Shown in pieces: positions 21,900 to 30,885 of a stretch of 64,000 nt of DNA. The stretch's first letter is position 1; every line of letters starts with the position of its first letter. The DNA is from JASGDN01 sp049840815. Lineage in GTDB: Bacteria > Chloroflexota > Chloroflexia > Thermomicrobiales > UBA6265. The stretch is taken from NCBI GenBank assembly GCA_049840815.1, contig JASGJI010000010.1, positions 1-64,000 of the forward strand, in the 5' to 3' direction. The notes beneath the pieces were generated by a model. It did not search any database and was not told the origin of the DNA. It worked only from the letters and a program-made list of their open reading frames with translations. The translations under genes were made by a program, and so were the position numbers.

Positions 21900-22556
21900 C
21901 TACTGCATCGTGAAGGCATTGCCCTCCGCTTGCAGGGTTGACGCGAGCTTGATCCAATGCTGTGGAAGGTCCTGTGCCGGGCCGATCGGACGTTTCCACG
22001 CGGCAACCGATGCGGAGCGGAATGCCACGCCCGCCACATCCAGCACCTCCCGCTCGTAGGTTTCGATCCATCTGAGCACATCGGCGAGCAGCAGGCGGAC
22101 GCGCCGGTGATCGCAGGAATCCGATGGGCGATGGAGGTCCGTGAAGTCATCTGGGTCCCACCGGCCATCGAGCGCGGCGTGGCACTCGGCGCAGCGGGGA
22201 CGCAGCGAGAGGCGGGGCAGGAAGACTGATCCATCGCCCGCTCGCGTGGCGAGCAATCCGAATCCCCAGAGGGCCAGTTCGATGTCTCCTGACACCACGC
22301 GCGCGTAGCGACTGGTCGAGCATGTGCTCCCCTCCGGGGGCCGCTGCTTCTCGAATCCGTGCAGCGCGAGCAGGTTGCCATCCGGACGGCGGACATCGCA
22401 GCCCCACAGCCAGAACTGCTGCTGCATCATGCGTTCGAAACGATGCCGATCCTCCGCGCGGGAGAAGAGCATCGGCATGCGGGGCGGGGCGGTCTGGGGG
22501 CGTGTCCTTCGAGTATCGGGTTTTGATGGGGTCAGCGTTGGAGGCACGGCAAACAT
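21900..22556 (-). CDS. conserved-looking hypothetical protein with CxxC
   Basis: A 218-residue soluble protein that I do not recognise. It has a CAEC pair (in LRPRCAECHAAL) and scattered further cysteines (ECSTSR, SDSCDHRR), a Trp-rich segment near residue 50 (QQQFWLWGCDVRRP), and a C-terminal helical part. The basic, Pro/Thr-rich first 25 residues suggest that the true start may be a later ATG (for example the MPML site). I chose 22556 because an extended -10 promoter ends about 20 bases upstream. It sits between, and convergent to, the first quinoprotein gene and in line with the acyltransferase-like gene. Confidence 0.5.
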   Translation of the reverse strand: MFAVPPTLTPSKPDTRRTRPQTAPPRMPMLFSRAEDRHRFERMMQQQFWLWGCDVRRPDGNLLALHGFEKQRPPEGSTCSTSRYARVVSGDIELALWGFGLLATRAGDGSVFLPRLSLRPRCAECHAALDGRWDPDDFTDLHRPSDSCDHRRVRLLLADVLRWIETYEREVLDVAGVAFRSASVAAWKRPIGPAQDLPQHWIKLASTLQAEGNAFTMQ

Positions 22557-22585
22557 CCTGTCTCGATCGTGTGAACAGATGAGAC

Positions 22586-22594
22586 AGGGTATCA
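22586..22594 (-). promoter_or_regulatory. extended -10 promoter of CxxC protein gene
   Basis: Minus strand TGA-TACCCT, about 30 bases upstream of the start chosen for the CxxC protein. Confidence 0.35.
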
Positions 22595-22622
22595 CATTCG
22601 CGTCATGGCCAGGGAGATCGGG

Positions 22623-23663
22623 TCAGGACTCGGTGGTGGATCTCGCAGCGCACGGAGGGAACTCCATCCAGCCCATGCCGCCGTGCCACGATCCGCCGTT
22701 CTTGAGGTGATTCACCACCGCGCGCTGGATGGAGGTCACCTGTGGATAGTCCGCCAGTGGCCAATCGACCGGGCCGAAGACGAAACGAAGCGGTCCATCG
22801 TTCGCCCACTCGCCCTGGCGGATATGGCGAAATCGCCGCTGAAAGGCGATCGTATTGGACTGGGGCGACAGGTAATCGCGCAATTGCGTATCCAGCAGCC
22901 ACGAGTTGCAGACCGCCGTCCTGGCCTGTTCCTCCGGGAAGTGGCGAGGGAAGAAGTCGACGGCCTGCGCGAAGGAGTCGTCGCAGGCTTCCGGCGACAT
23001 CGTGCCCATGAAATCCGGGATGTGGATCGAGAGGGTAGGATCGCCTTTCGACCATGGAAACCCGCTTTCCTGGATCGTGTTACTGGTGCGGGTGCCGAGC
23101 TTCGCGCGCTCGAACTGCAGGCGTCCGAGCTGGAAGATGAGGCCGCGAGCATGCAGCATCAGCCAATCCGGCGCGGCCAGTCCATGGGTGCCGTGGCGCT
23201 TGCGATGGACATGCATGTTCCGGCCAATATCCGCCATCGTCGCCCGCTGAATCTCCATCGGGATGTTGCGGCGGGTGAAGAGCGCGCGGGTTTCCGGCAG
23301 GATGGAGGCATAGACGAAGACGTAGAAGAAGCGACCGAGTTCGCCGAACTCGTCCGGCCAGACCGCAAACCCATGCGGTGCGGCGACGACGTCCATGACC
23401 GCGAGCATCGACGCCACCGACCGCGCCCGTAGCCATTCCAGCTCCGCCGAGCCCGCGATGACCGGGTGGAGGGCATGCATCGTTGCGCGATCGTCGTCGG
23501 GGACGGCCAGCCAGTCCATGGCGTCGGAGAATGCCGATCCGGACGGCAGGGGAGGGATCGCCAGGCCAGACAGATCGAGCGCTTCGAGTGACGCGATCCA
23601 GGCTGCGCAGGCCTCATTGGCGCGCAGGCGCGTCATGATGTCAGGAATGTCGTCGTAGGCCAT
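22623..23663 (-). CDS. acyltransferase-like (GNAT-type) protein
   Basis: A 346-residue cytosolic protein resembling bacterial proteins with an N-terminal helical domain and a C-terminal GNAT-like fold, described as acyltransferase domain-containing. The block HIPDFMGTMSPEACDDSFAQ and the later CNSWLLDTQLRDYLSPQSN segment are what I recognise; the substrate is not known. The ATG at 23663 follows AAGAGG at good spacing, and the longer open frame upstream is hydrophobic by chance. It is divergent from the second quinoprotein gene, with 205 bases between. The family call is from memory of its motifs and is moderate. Confidence 0.55.
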   Translation of the reverse strand: MAYDDIPDIMTRLRANEACAAWIASLEALDLSGLAIPPLPSGSAFSDAMDWLAVPDDDRATMHALHPVIAGSAELEWLRARSVASMLAVMDVVAAPHGFAVWPDEFGELGRFFYVFVYASILPETRALFTRRNIPMEIQRATMADIGRNMHVHRKRHGTHGLAAPDWLMLHARGLIFQLGRLQFERAKLGTRTSNTIQESGFPWSKGDPTLSIHIPDFMGTMSPEACDDSFAQAVDFFPRHFPEEQARTAVCNSWLLDTQLRDYLSPQSNTIAFQRRFRHIRQGEWANDGPLRFVFGPVDWPLADYPQVTSIQRAVVNHLKNGGSWHGGMGWMEFPPCAARSTTES

Positions 23664-23868
23664 CTCGTGTCCTCTTCCCCGCGATGTCATCGTTGTTCGA
23701 GCCAGCAACAGGATACAGGGTAATGGGATGATCGGATAGGCAAGGATGGTCCATCTTGCCGGCAATCACAATCCCGATAAATACCGTATGGATTACACTG
23801 GAACCGATGGCGCTGCTCCACGTGGCGTTAAGACGAAATCTCCCGACAAGTTCATGAAAGGGTCTCTC

Positions 23869-25884
23869 ATGTCCGAATCACGACGCCTTACGCGCCGCGG
23901 CTTTGTCGCGACCTCGGCTGTTTCGACGGCTACCGCCGGAGCAGCGGCTCTGGGAGTGCACAATCGTGCGGTCTTCGCGCAGGAAGCCACACCTGCCGCC
24001 GAGACGCTGCCAGCCGGTCCGACGGCGGAATCCTCGCTTGAGAATGGCGACTGGCCATCGATTAGCGGGGATCCGAAGGGCCATCGCGTTGCGCCGCTGA
24101 CCACGATTGCGGCCTCCAACATCATGGAACTCGGCCCAACCTGGAGCGTGCCGAGCGTCACCGAGGCGGGCGAGGCCGCCGCCATCACGGCCCCGCCGAT
24201 CGTGGTGGGCAACAAGGTCTTCGTGCAGGACATGACGAACAACGTCACGGCCTACGATCGCGAGACTGGTGAGGTGAAGTGGCGCAAGTCGTACAACATC
24301 GGCACGAACGGGCCGAATGGCGTCTGCTACGGCTATGGCAACATCTACTTCGGCCTCGGCGAGTCCGCGAATGTCGCGGCGGTCAACGCGGAGACTGGTG
24401 AGGATGTCTGGCAGGTCCAGCTGAGCAACTTCCCGCAGGAAGGCATCCGCATGTCCCCAGTCGCCTATGGCGGCTCGGTGTACATCTCGATCGTGCCGCT
24501 GTCGACCAATGGCAACCTCGGTGCGCGCGGTATCCTGCACGTCCTCGACGCGCTGACGGGTCAGACCCAGTGGTACTTCGACCTCTCCGAGGAGAACCTC
24601 TGGGGCAATGCGCGTCACAACTCCGGCGCTGGCCTCTGGTATCCGCCCAACTTCGATGATGACGGCAACATCTACTTCGGCAATGGCAACGCCGCGCCAT
24701 GGCCGGGCGATCCGGAATTCCCGACGGCGTCGAGCCGCCCGGGGCCGAACCTCTACGCCAGCACGGCGATGTCACTCGATCCGAATACGGGATCAGTGCG
24801 CTGGGCGTTCCAGCCGAAGCCGCACGATCTCTTCGACCTTGACTACCAGATTGCGCCGACCATTGCCGATCTGGAGATCAACGGCCAGATGACGAAGGTC
24901 GCGATCACCTCCGGCAAGGTCGCTGACGTGGCCGGCATCAACGCCGATACCGGGGCGATCCTGTGGCGGACGCAGGTCGGTATCCACGAGAACGACCAGC
25001 TCCAGCAGCTGCCGGACGACCGGTACATCCGCGTCTTCCCGGGCAGCACGGGTGGTGTCCTGACGCCGCCGGCGTACAAGGATGGCGTCTTCTATTACGT
25101 CATCACCAACCGCCCGACGTGGCATCGCTCCGATGGAGCCGACTTCACGCGGCAGGATCCGTTCGAGGGTGAGATCGGCGCGCTCGACGCGACGAACGGC
25201 GACATCCTCTGGAAGACGGACCTCCCGACCTATCCAACCGGTTCGGTGATCGTGGCGAACGACCTGCTGATCACGGCGGGTCTGGACGGTCTCGTTCGCG
25301 CATTCACGCGCGCCGATGGCCAGGCCGTCTGGTACTTCCAGATGGCTGCTGGCGTGAATGCGCCAGTGGTGATCGCGGGTGATGATCTGTTCGTGGCTGC
25401 GGGCACGCAGTACCGTCCGTCGCCGGATCAGCGCGATCCGGGTGCCGAGGCGGCCTACGAGCTTGTTCGCTTCAATATCGGCACGGGTGGCGGCTTCGTG
25501 CCGGATGCCCAGCCGACCCGCCTCCCGACCGAGGAAGCTGCTGGCACGCCGGTCGCGACCGAGGCTGCTGCGACGTCCGGTGACGTGGCGACGCCGGTTG
25601 AGGCTGCCAACGGCAGCTACACGCTGGCGATCGAGATGGGCGACCTGTACTACAAGCCGACCTCCATCGCGATTCCGGCGAACAACGATGTGGTGGTCAC
25701 TCTCTCGAATGTCGGTGCCCTCCAGCACGACTTCGTGATCGACAATCAGGTCGATTCCGGCATGGTCGTCGGCGGTGGCAGCACCGAGTTCACGCTCAAT
25801 CTCGTTCCGGGTGAGTACAAGTTCTACTGCTCGGTCGAGGGCCACGCCGCAGCTGGTATGGTCGGGACCATCGTCGCCGAGTAA
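23869..25884 (+). CDS. Tat-exported PQQ-type propeller dehydrogenase fused to a cupredoxin domain (second copy)
   Basis: A 671-residue paralogue of the protein at 19792 with the same architecture. The twin-arginine signal is LTRRGFVATS (cleavage probably after VFAQ). The propeller shows WYFDLSEENLWGN, FGNGNAAPWPG and the catalytic segment KPHDLFDLDYQ (D323, D325). A Thr/Ala linker follows, then a cupredoxin domain with ligands in LQHDF, C654, H659 and M664 (FYCSVEGH, AAGMVG). I chose the ATG at 23869 because AAAGGG lies six bases upstream; other in-frame ATGs at 23854 and earlier are weaker. Conservation of both metal sites in two divergent copies argues that both are active, perhaps on different substrates. 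No PQQ synthesis gene is in the window. Confidence 0.82.
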   Translation: MSESRRLTRRGFVATSAVSTATAGAAALGVHNRAVFAQEATPAAETLPAGPTAESSLENGDWPSISGDPKGHRVAPLTTIAASNIMELGPTWSVPSVTEAGEAAAITAPPIVVGNKVFVQDMTNNVTAYDRETGEVKWRKSYNIGTNGPNGVCYGYGNIYFGLGESANVAAVNAETGEDVWQVQLSNFPQEGIRMSPVAYGGSVYISIVPLSTNGNLGARGILHVLDALTGQTQWYFDLSEENLWGNARHNSGAGLWYPPNFDDDGNIYFGNGNAAPWPGDPEFPTASSRPGPNLYASTAMSLDPNTGSVRWAFQPKPHDLFDLDYQIAPTIADLEINGQMTKVAITSGKVADVAGINADTGAILWRTQVGIHENDQLQQLPDDRYIRVFPGSTGGVLTPPAYKDGVFYYVITNRPTWHRSDGADFTRQDPFEGEIGALDATNGDILWKTDLPTYPTGSVIVANDLLITAGLDGLVRAFTRADGQAVWYFQMAAGVNAPVVIAGDDLFVAAGTQYRPSPDQRDPGAEAAYELVRFNIGTGGGFVPDAQPTRLPTEEAAGTPVATEAAATSGDVATPVEAANGSYTLAIEMGDLYYKPTSIAIPANNDVVVTLSNVGALQHDFVIDNQVDSGMVVGGGSTEFTLNLVPGEYKFYCSVEGHAAAGMVGTIVAE

Positions 25885-25929
25885 GCTGTCCCGTCATCGC
25901 CGTCGTCTTCGGATGACGTGAGATGGCCA

Positions 25930-25968
25930 ACACCCGATCCCCGGACATCGTGTCCGGGGATCGGGTGT
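25930..25968 (+). terminator. terminator after second quinoprotein gene
   Basis: Perfect 18-bp stem (25930-25947 with 25951-25968), 3-base loop, followed by CTTGCTTTC. It separates convergent genes. Confidence 0.85.
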
Positions 25969-26095
25969 CTTGCTTTCAGCGTGATGATGGGTATGGCGTT
26001 GGGCCGTGAGGATCGCCCCGATCCCGTAGACGCGGATGCTGAGATCGCGCGAGAGGTGGCTCGTATCCCCATCACGAACGATGAACTACGCCCAT

Positions 26096-27760
26096 TTACG
26101 ACGCAGACGTCACGGCATAGAGGAAGCCGTCGGCGCTGCCGAAGAAGGCATAGCCATTGGCAATGATGGGTGCCGTGGTAACCGTTCCCTGTGCGAGGTA
26201 ATAGCCTTCCAGCGCGCCAGAGCCGTCGAGGAGCAGCAGGCTCGATCCTGCCCCAACGATGACCGTCTTTCCGACGATGGAGGGTGCCGCGATCGTGCGC
26301 TCGCCGGTCGGGTAGAGCCACGTCGCCGATCCATCCGCCAGGGAGAGGGCGTGGATGCCGCCATCCGTCGCAGCGATTACCACCGAGCCATTGGCGACCG
26401 TCATCGGCTGTTGCGTCCCGACTTCCGCCATCCAGAGTGTCGCGCCCTTGTCAGCGGAGACGGCGAGGGTCTGGCCGCGATCGGTGCTGAAGACGATGCG
26501 ATCGCCCGCGAACATGGCCGGAGAGACGATGCCGCCGTCGATGGTCTTCCGCCAGTTCACGGTGCCGTCCTTGAGCTTCACCGAGTAGATCGTGCCCTTG
26601 TCCGACCCGAATGCGACGTGTCCATCCCCGATTGCCGGTGCCCCGAAGACGACGCCATCGGTGGGGATGCGCCAGACCATCGCGCCGCTTGTCGCGTCGA
26701 AGCCGTACATCCACTCTTCCTGGCTGGAGATCACCACGATGCCATCGGCGACGGTCGGCGTGGACTGCCCGACATAGCGTGTCTCGGCCTTCCAGCGGGT
26801 TTCGCCGGTCTGGGCGTCGATCGCGTAGAGCGCGAATCCGGCCCCGACATAGACGGTGTCATCGGCGACGCTGGGCGATGAGCGGATCACGTAGTCGGTG
26901 AGGTGGGTGCGCCAGCGGAGCGAACCGGTGCTCGCGTCGAGCGCCAGGAGGTCGCCCCCCTTCGTCGCGACGAAGAGCGTGCCATTGGCGAGGACCGGGC
27001 TGGAGAGCAGTTCCGCGCCCGTGTCGAAGCGCCAGGCGAGCTTGGGAGAGCCGACAGGGGCAGGTCCGGGCTGGATCCCGGTAAGGGCGCTGTCTCCCCG
27101 GTAGAGCGGCGCGGAGATAGCGACCATGGCTGCGTCCGGCGTCGCTCCGACCGTTCCGTTTTCGACCGTCGCGGCGGCGACCTCAGCCGTGGGCGTGGTC
27201 GCGATGGGGGGAGTGTCGTCGCGGGAGGTCATCGCCTGCACACCGAGCCAGCCGAAGAGCGCGGCGACGATGACACCGAACGTCACGCCCCACGCTCGCA
27301 GCGCTCCTGGATCGTGGCGAAGGCTCCAGAGGCCGTAGAGCGCGCAGACGAGACCCGCGACCCACAGGCCGTACTTGATGACGGAGTCGTTGCCGAGCAG
27401 GATGCCCGGCAGCAGCAGGAAAGGCGAGGCAAGGAGCCAGCCGCTGCCGCCCCGCTGCTCCTCGGTGGGCTTCCGCCTCAGGCGTCGTTGGTCGCGCCGG
27501 ATGCGCGCTTCCATCACGCTGGACCCTACCTCGCGCGATGGCGCTCCCCGGAGTTCGACCGACCGGAGGTCCGCACCGCAATCGGTGCAGAAGATAAGGG
27601 CGCTTTCGTTCTGGTGGCCGCATATAGGACAGACCCGGATGGTCGCCAGCTGGCCGAGCCACCCCGATGCCGTCTGCGAGCGGCTGGCATGCCGCGTCGA
27701 GCCGCCGAGGGGCGTCGTCGATGCTTCGGATGGGGTCGTGGGAGACGGGGGCTGGTTCAT
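26096..27760 (-). CDS. zinc-ribbon membrane protein with PQQ-like (BamB-type) propeller
   Basis: A 554-residue protein. Residues about 43-65 form a zinc ribbon (CPICGHQNESALIFCTDCG), then a basic stretch. Three hydrophobic segments (about 107-180) are probably membrane helices. A Thr/Ala linker leads to a propeller (about 235-554) with the repeats LLALDASTGSLRWRT, LYAIDAQTGETRWKA, MYGFDATSGAMVWRI and IHALSLADGSATWLY. The propeller lacks the GN and DxD catalytic segments of the two quinoproteins nearby, so it is more likely a scaffold or sensor than an enzyme. The layout predicts the ribbon inside and the propeller outside the cell. Function unknown. Confidence 0.75.
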   Translation of the reverse strand: MNQPPSPTTPSEASTTPLGGSTRHASRSQTASGWLGQLATIRVCPICGHQNESALIFCTDCGADLRSVELRGAPSREVGSSVMEARIRRDQRRLRRKPTEEQRGGSGWLLASPFLLLPGILLGNDSVIKYGLWVAGLVCALYGLWSLRHDPGALRAWGVTFGVIVAALFGWLGVQAMTSRDDTPPIATTPTAEVAAATVENGTVGATPDAAMVAISAPLYRGDSALTGIQPGPAPVGSPKLAWRFDTGAELLSSPVLANGTLFVATKGGDLLALDASTGSLRWRTHLTDYVIRSSPSVADDTVYVGAGFALYAIDAQTGETRWKAETRYVGQSTPTVADGIVVISSQEEWMYGFDATSGAMVWRIPTDGVVFGAPAIGDGHVAFGSDKGTIYSVKLKDGTVNWRKTIDGGIVSPAMFAGDRIVFSTDRGQTLAVSADKGATLWMAEVGTQQPMTVANGSVVIAATDGGIHALSLADGSATWLYPTGERTIAAPSIVGKTVIVGAGSSLLLLDGSGALEGYYLAQGTVTTAPIIANGYAFFGSADGFLYAVTSAS

Positions 27761-27832
27761 CGATAGGGCCTCGCATTCGTGTGTCGATCAGTGTAACGAC
27801 TGCGGGCCAGGAAACGATCCCTCGCGGGATGC

Positions 27833-27870
27833 CGAACACCCCGAACCTGTAAGCAGGTTCGGGGTGTTCG
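27833..27870 (-). terminator. terminator after methyltransferase gene
   Basis: Perfect 17-bp hairpin (27833-27849 with 27854-27870), 4-base loop, 24 bases past the minus-strand stop at 27894. No U-tract. Confidence 0.75.
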
Positions 27871-27893
27871 CTCGACGATGCGGAGGAATGGGC

Positions 27894-28532
27894 TCAGGAT
27901 CGGGGGCGACCGACGGCGATGGTCCACGGCATCGAGCCGGTGAGCGTCGTCAGGTCGAGTTCCTGCGCGACGAAGAGGCCGAACGCCTCCCGCGACCAGA
28001 AGTTGCGGTGATCGGGGTCGCTGCCCTTCGGCGTCTGGTCGAGGTTCTTGCCACGCGCGGCATTGGCGAGGCAGAAGAACGGCTCGTGGGGGACGCTCAT
28101 CACGACGGCCTTCTTCGCCACGCGGGCGAGTTCCTTCAGCGCCCGGTCCGGCTCGTGGAGGTGCTCCAGTACCTCGAAGCAGACCACGATGTCGAAGCTG
28201 TCGTCCGGGTGGTCGATGTTGTAGATATCGCCCAGCGAGAAGGTGCCGCGCGGGTTGCGCAGGGCCGCCAGCTTCACCGAATCCTCCAGCACGTCGAACC
28301 CGGTGATCGCGACCGATGGCATCGCCTTGAAGAAGATGTCATCTACGAAGCCTTCGCCGCACCCCGCGTCGAGGATGGTCGTCGGGTGGAGATCGGTGAC
28401 GATCTTCGTGATCTTCGTGTGGAAGCGATCGATCAGGCGGCGCTGGACCGGGTTCTCCGACATGTGCTTGCGGTAGTTGCTGGTGTCGACATCGATCGCG
28501 CCCGCGTAGGGGATCGTCTCGCTGATGCTCAT
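27894..28532 (-). CDS. class I SAM-dependent methyltransferase
   Basis: A 212-residue Rossmann-fold methyltransferase. Motif I is ILDAGCGEGF, the acidic end of strand 2 is ITGFDVLEDS, and motif IV/post is DIVVCFEVLEHLHEPDRALKEL. The substrate is not evident. AGGAG precedes the ATG. It is the last gene of a three-gene unit with a flippase-like membrane protein and a polyprenyl-phosphate glycosyltransferase, so modification of a lipid-linked sugar is a reasonable guess. Confidence 0.85.
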   Translation of the reverse strand: MSISETIPYAGAIDVDTSNYRKHMSENPVQRRLIDRFHTKITKIVTDLHPTTILDAGCGEGFVDDIFFKAMPSVAITGFDVLEDSVKLAALRNPRGTFSLGDIYNIDHPDDSFDIVVCFEVLEHLHEPDRALKELARVAKKAVVMSVPHEPFFCLANAARGKNLDQTPKGSDPDHRNFWSREAFGLFVAQELDLTTLTGSMPWTIAVGRPRS

Positions 28533-28574
28533 GGGAGGCTCCTGAAGGTGGGAACGGTCGGATGACGACGGCGC

Positions 28575-29612
28575 TCAGGACGTGACCGGATCGGCCGGTG
28601 TCGCTGGCGAAGGATCGGAAGAATCGCCCCGAACGGAAATCCAGAGGCGGGTGATGCCATAGAGAATCGGAATCGCGCCGAAGAGCGCGAAGCGGTAGAG
28701 CAGTGCTGCCGCGACGACCTCCGCGCCGGAGACCCCGGCGAGTCGCGCGACGACGTACATCAGGGCCTCGCGGACGACGGCGCCGCCAGGAATCGGGCTG
28801 AGCATGCCGACCAGGATCGGCAGCGATGTGATGCCAAGGACCAGCGTGAAGGTGATCTCGACCTTCAGCGCATGCAGCAGCAACGCAAGGACGACGCCCT
28901 GCAGGATCCAGTAGATCGCGGTGACGCCGAATCCAAGCGCCGCCACGGTCGGACGTTCCTTCGGGGCGAGCGCGATGCGCTTGATCATGCGGGCGATACG
29001 TTCGCGCCACGTCTGCTTGCGGAGGGCGAAAACCAGTCCGCCGAGCACCATCACGACGATGGCGACCCCCACAATGGCGTAGCGGCCGGCGGAGTTGCCA
29101 AGCTCATCCCCCACCGCCGTGAAGGAACCCGGTGCGAGGATCAGCCAGACCAGCGTGCCGATGCCCAGCACGATCACGTCCAGCCCGATCTCCCAGATCG
29201 CGATAGTGCCGGTCGCGGAAGCGTCCAGCCCGAGCGCGCGTTTCGTCAGGGCGGCGCGGGAAGGGACGGCAAGGCCGACCGGGGCCGCGTAGTTGATGAC
29301 AACGGAGGTCAGGAAAGCCTCGGAGGCGCGTGGAAGGTCGGAACTGCCGTGGGCCATGACCACGAGGACATGCCAGCGATAGCAGAGCAGCGCAAGGCTG
29401 AAGAGGTAGACCGGAATGGCGATGACGATCGGCGTCCAGGATGCGTCGCCGAGCACGCGCCCGAGTTCCTGGATCTGCCCTTGCCACCACAGCACGAGGC
29501 CGGCGAGGGCGATACTGCCGACGAAGATCAGCGGTGTGGGAATGCGGGCAAGCGCCCCGAGCCGACGTTTCGACGATGACTGCTCGGGGGAGGGGGACAC
29601 GGGTTCGCTCAC
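28575..29612 (-). CDS. flippase-like/lysylphosphatidylglycerol synthase-type membrane protein
   Basis: A 345-residue protein with about eight membrane helices, of the LPG synthase transmembrane (UPF0104/AglD-like) family. The conserved core is the polar-in-membrane pattern including the YRWHVLV stretch, the INYAAPVGLAVPSRA block and, near the end, LSPIPGGAVVREA. Members move or modify lipid-linked groups across the membrane. It starts with a GTG (29612) preceded by GAGGAG and overlapping the upstream glycosyltransferase stop by four bases (GTGA), so translation is coupled. The longer open frame reading further upstream is a shadow of that glycosyltransferase. Confidence 0.82.
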   Translation of the reverse strand: MSEPVSPSPEQSSSKRRLGALARIPTPLIFVGSIALAGLVLWWQGQIQELGRVLGDASWTPIVIAIPVYLFSLALLCYRWHVLVVMAHGSSDLPRASEAFLTSVVINYAAPVGLAVPSRAALTKRALGLDASATGTIAIWEIGLDVIVLGIGTLVWLILAPGSFTAVGDELGNSAGRYAIVGVAIVVMVLGGLVFALRKQTWRERIARMIKRIALAPKERPTVAALGFGVTAIYWILQGVVLALLLHALKVEITFTLVLGITSLPILVGMLSPIPGGAVVREALMYVVARLAGVSGAEVVAAALLYRFALFGAIPILYGITRLWISVRGDSSDPSPATPADPVTS

Positions 29613-30748
29613 GCCGTCTCCTCGACGACGATGGTCTCCAGCGTCGGACGCGCTTCGAGACCAATCGTCTGGCGGAGGGAGTTCGGGATCTCGTGGTGCG
29701 GCGCGTTCCGGCCGTGGGCAATGTACTCGCCGATCAGGCCGAGCCCGAAGAACTGCGCGCCGATCACCACCAGCAGGACCGCGAGCAGCAGCAGCGGTCG
29801 GGTTCCGATGGGGTTGCCCATCACCAGCTTGTCGAAGGTGAGGTACAAGCCGATCAGCACACCGAGCATCATCGAGAGCAATCCCGGCAACCCGAAGAGG
29901 TGCAACGGACGCTGGCGATACTGGGTGAGGAAGATCACCGTCAGGAGGTCGAGGAACCCCTTGGTAAGGCGCGACCAGCCGTACTTGGACGTGCCCCATG
30001 TGCGCGGATGGTGCTTCACCGGCAGCTCGCCGATGCGGAAGCCCTCGGCGTTGGCGAGGACGGGTGTGAAGCGGTGCAGCTCGCCGTAGAGGCGGATGTT
30101 CTCCGTCACCTCGCGGCGATAGGCCTTGAACCCGCAGTTGAAGTCATGCAACTGGACGCCGGACGATTTGCGAACGGTCCAGTTGAAGACCTTGCTCGGC
30201 GCGGTCTTTCCCAGTGGGTCCTGGCGACGCTGCTTCCAGCCGGAGACGAGGTCATACCCCTCGTCCAGCATGGCGAGGAAGCGCGGCAACTCGTCCGGAT
30301 CGTCCTGGAGATCGCCGTCCATGGTGACGATGACATCGCCTTGGGCGACCGCGAATCCATCAGCGAGCGCACGCGCCTTGCCGAAGTTGCGACGATGGCG
30401 CAGTCCGACCACCCGCTTGTCGGCGGCATTGGTGCGCTCGATGAAGGCCCAGGTGCCGTCGGACGAGCCGTCATCGACGAAGATGATCTCCCAGGGCAGC
30501 CCGATCTCGTCGAGCTGGGCGGAGAGACGCTCGTAGAGTTCGGGGAGGTTGCCCTCCTCGTTCATCACCGGGATGAGGATGGAGAGCGATCGGATCGGCG
30601 CGGCGAAGGTGTCCACTGCGCCGCTGATCTCGCGGGTCGCGGGCATCAAGGCCCGCCCGTCCGCGCGTGTCGAGGTGCCGATGGCCTTCGGAACTCCGGT
30701 CGTGGCGTTGGCGGTGACTGCCGCAGTCTGCACGCGTGCGTTCTCCAT
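29609..30748 (-). CDS. GT2 polyprenyl-phosphate glycosyltransferase
   Basis: A 379-residue family 2 glycosyltransferase of the DPM/GtrB/ArnC type. It should move a sugar from a nucleotide donor to undecaprenyl phosphate on the inner membrane face. The catalytic domain shows ILIPVMNEEGNL, FVDDGSSDGTW and MDGDLQDDPDE. Two C-terminal membrane helices follow (FGLPGLLSMMLGVLIGLYL and the LLLLAVLLVVIGAQ region). The first 60 residues are low complexity. The start at 30748 lacks a strong ribosome site, but a good promoter lies 50 bases upstream. It is followed by a coupled flippase-like gene. Confidence 0.87.
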   Translation of the reverse strand: MENARVQTAAVTANATTGVPKAIGTSTRADGRALMPATREISGAVDTFAAPIRSLSILIPVMNEEGNLPELYERLSAQLDEIGLPWEIIFVDDGSSDGTWAFIERTNAADKRVVGLRHRRNFGKARALADGFAVAQGDVIVTMDGDLQDDPDELPRFLAMLDEGYDLVSGWKQRRQDPLGKTAPSKVFNWTVRKSSGVQLHDFNCGFKAYRREVTENIRLYGELHRFTPVLANAEGFRIGELPVKHHPRTWGTSKYGWSRLTKGFLDLLTVIFLTQYRQRPLHLFGLPGLLSMMLGVLIGLYLTFDKLVMGNPIGTRPLLLLAVLLVVIGAQFFGLGLIGEYIAHGRNAPHHEIPNSLRQTIGLEARPTLETIVVEETA

Positions 30749-30797
30749 GACTAGGTCGTGTCCACGATTGGCGCGACTGCGCATATCCAATCGCAAG

Positions 30798-30826
30798 ACT
30801 ATAGCCCCGGACCGTGGATGACGCAA
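30798..30826 (-). promoter_or_regulatory. promoter of glycosyltransferase-flippase-methyltransferase unit
   Basis: Minus strand TTGCGT (30826-30821), 17-base spacer, TATAGT (30803-30798), a good sigma-70-type promoter with 50 bases to the start codon. Its -35 abuts the hairpin ending the sigma/anti-sigma unit. Confidence 0.55.
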
Positions 30827-30858
30827 ACGACCGAATCCCCAGGCCGGGACTCGGTCGT
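30827..30858 (-). terminator. terminator after sigma/anti-sigma unit
   Basis: Hairpin with outer 8-bp stem (30827-30834 with 30851-30858) and inner CCC/GGG pairs, 28 bases past the anti-sigma stop. Confidence 0.55.
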
Positions 30859-30885
30859 CGTGATGGCGCTGGATCGCTGGTGAAT

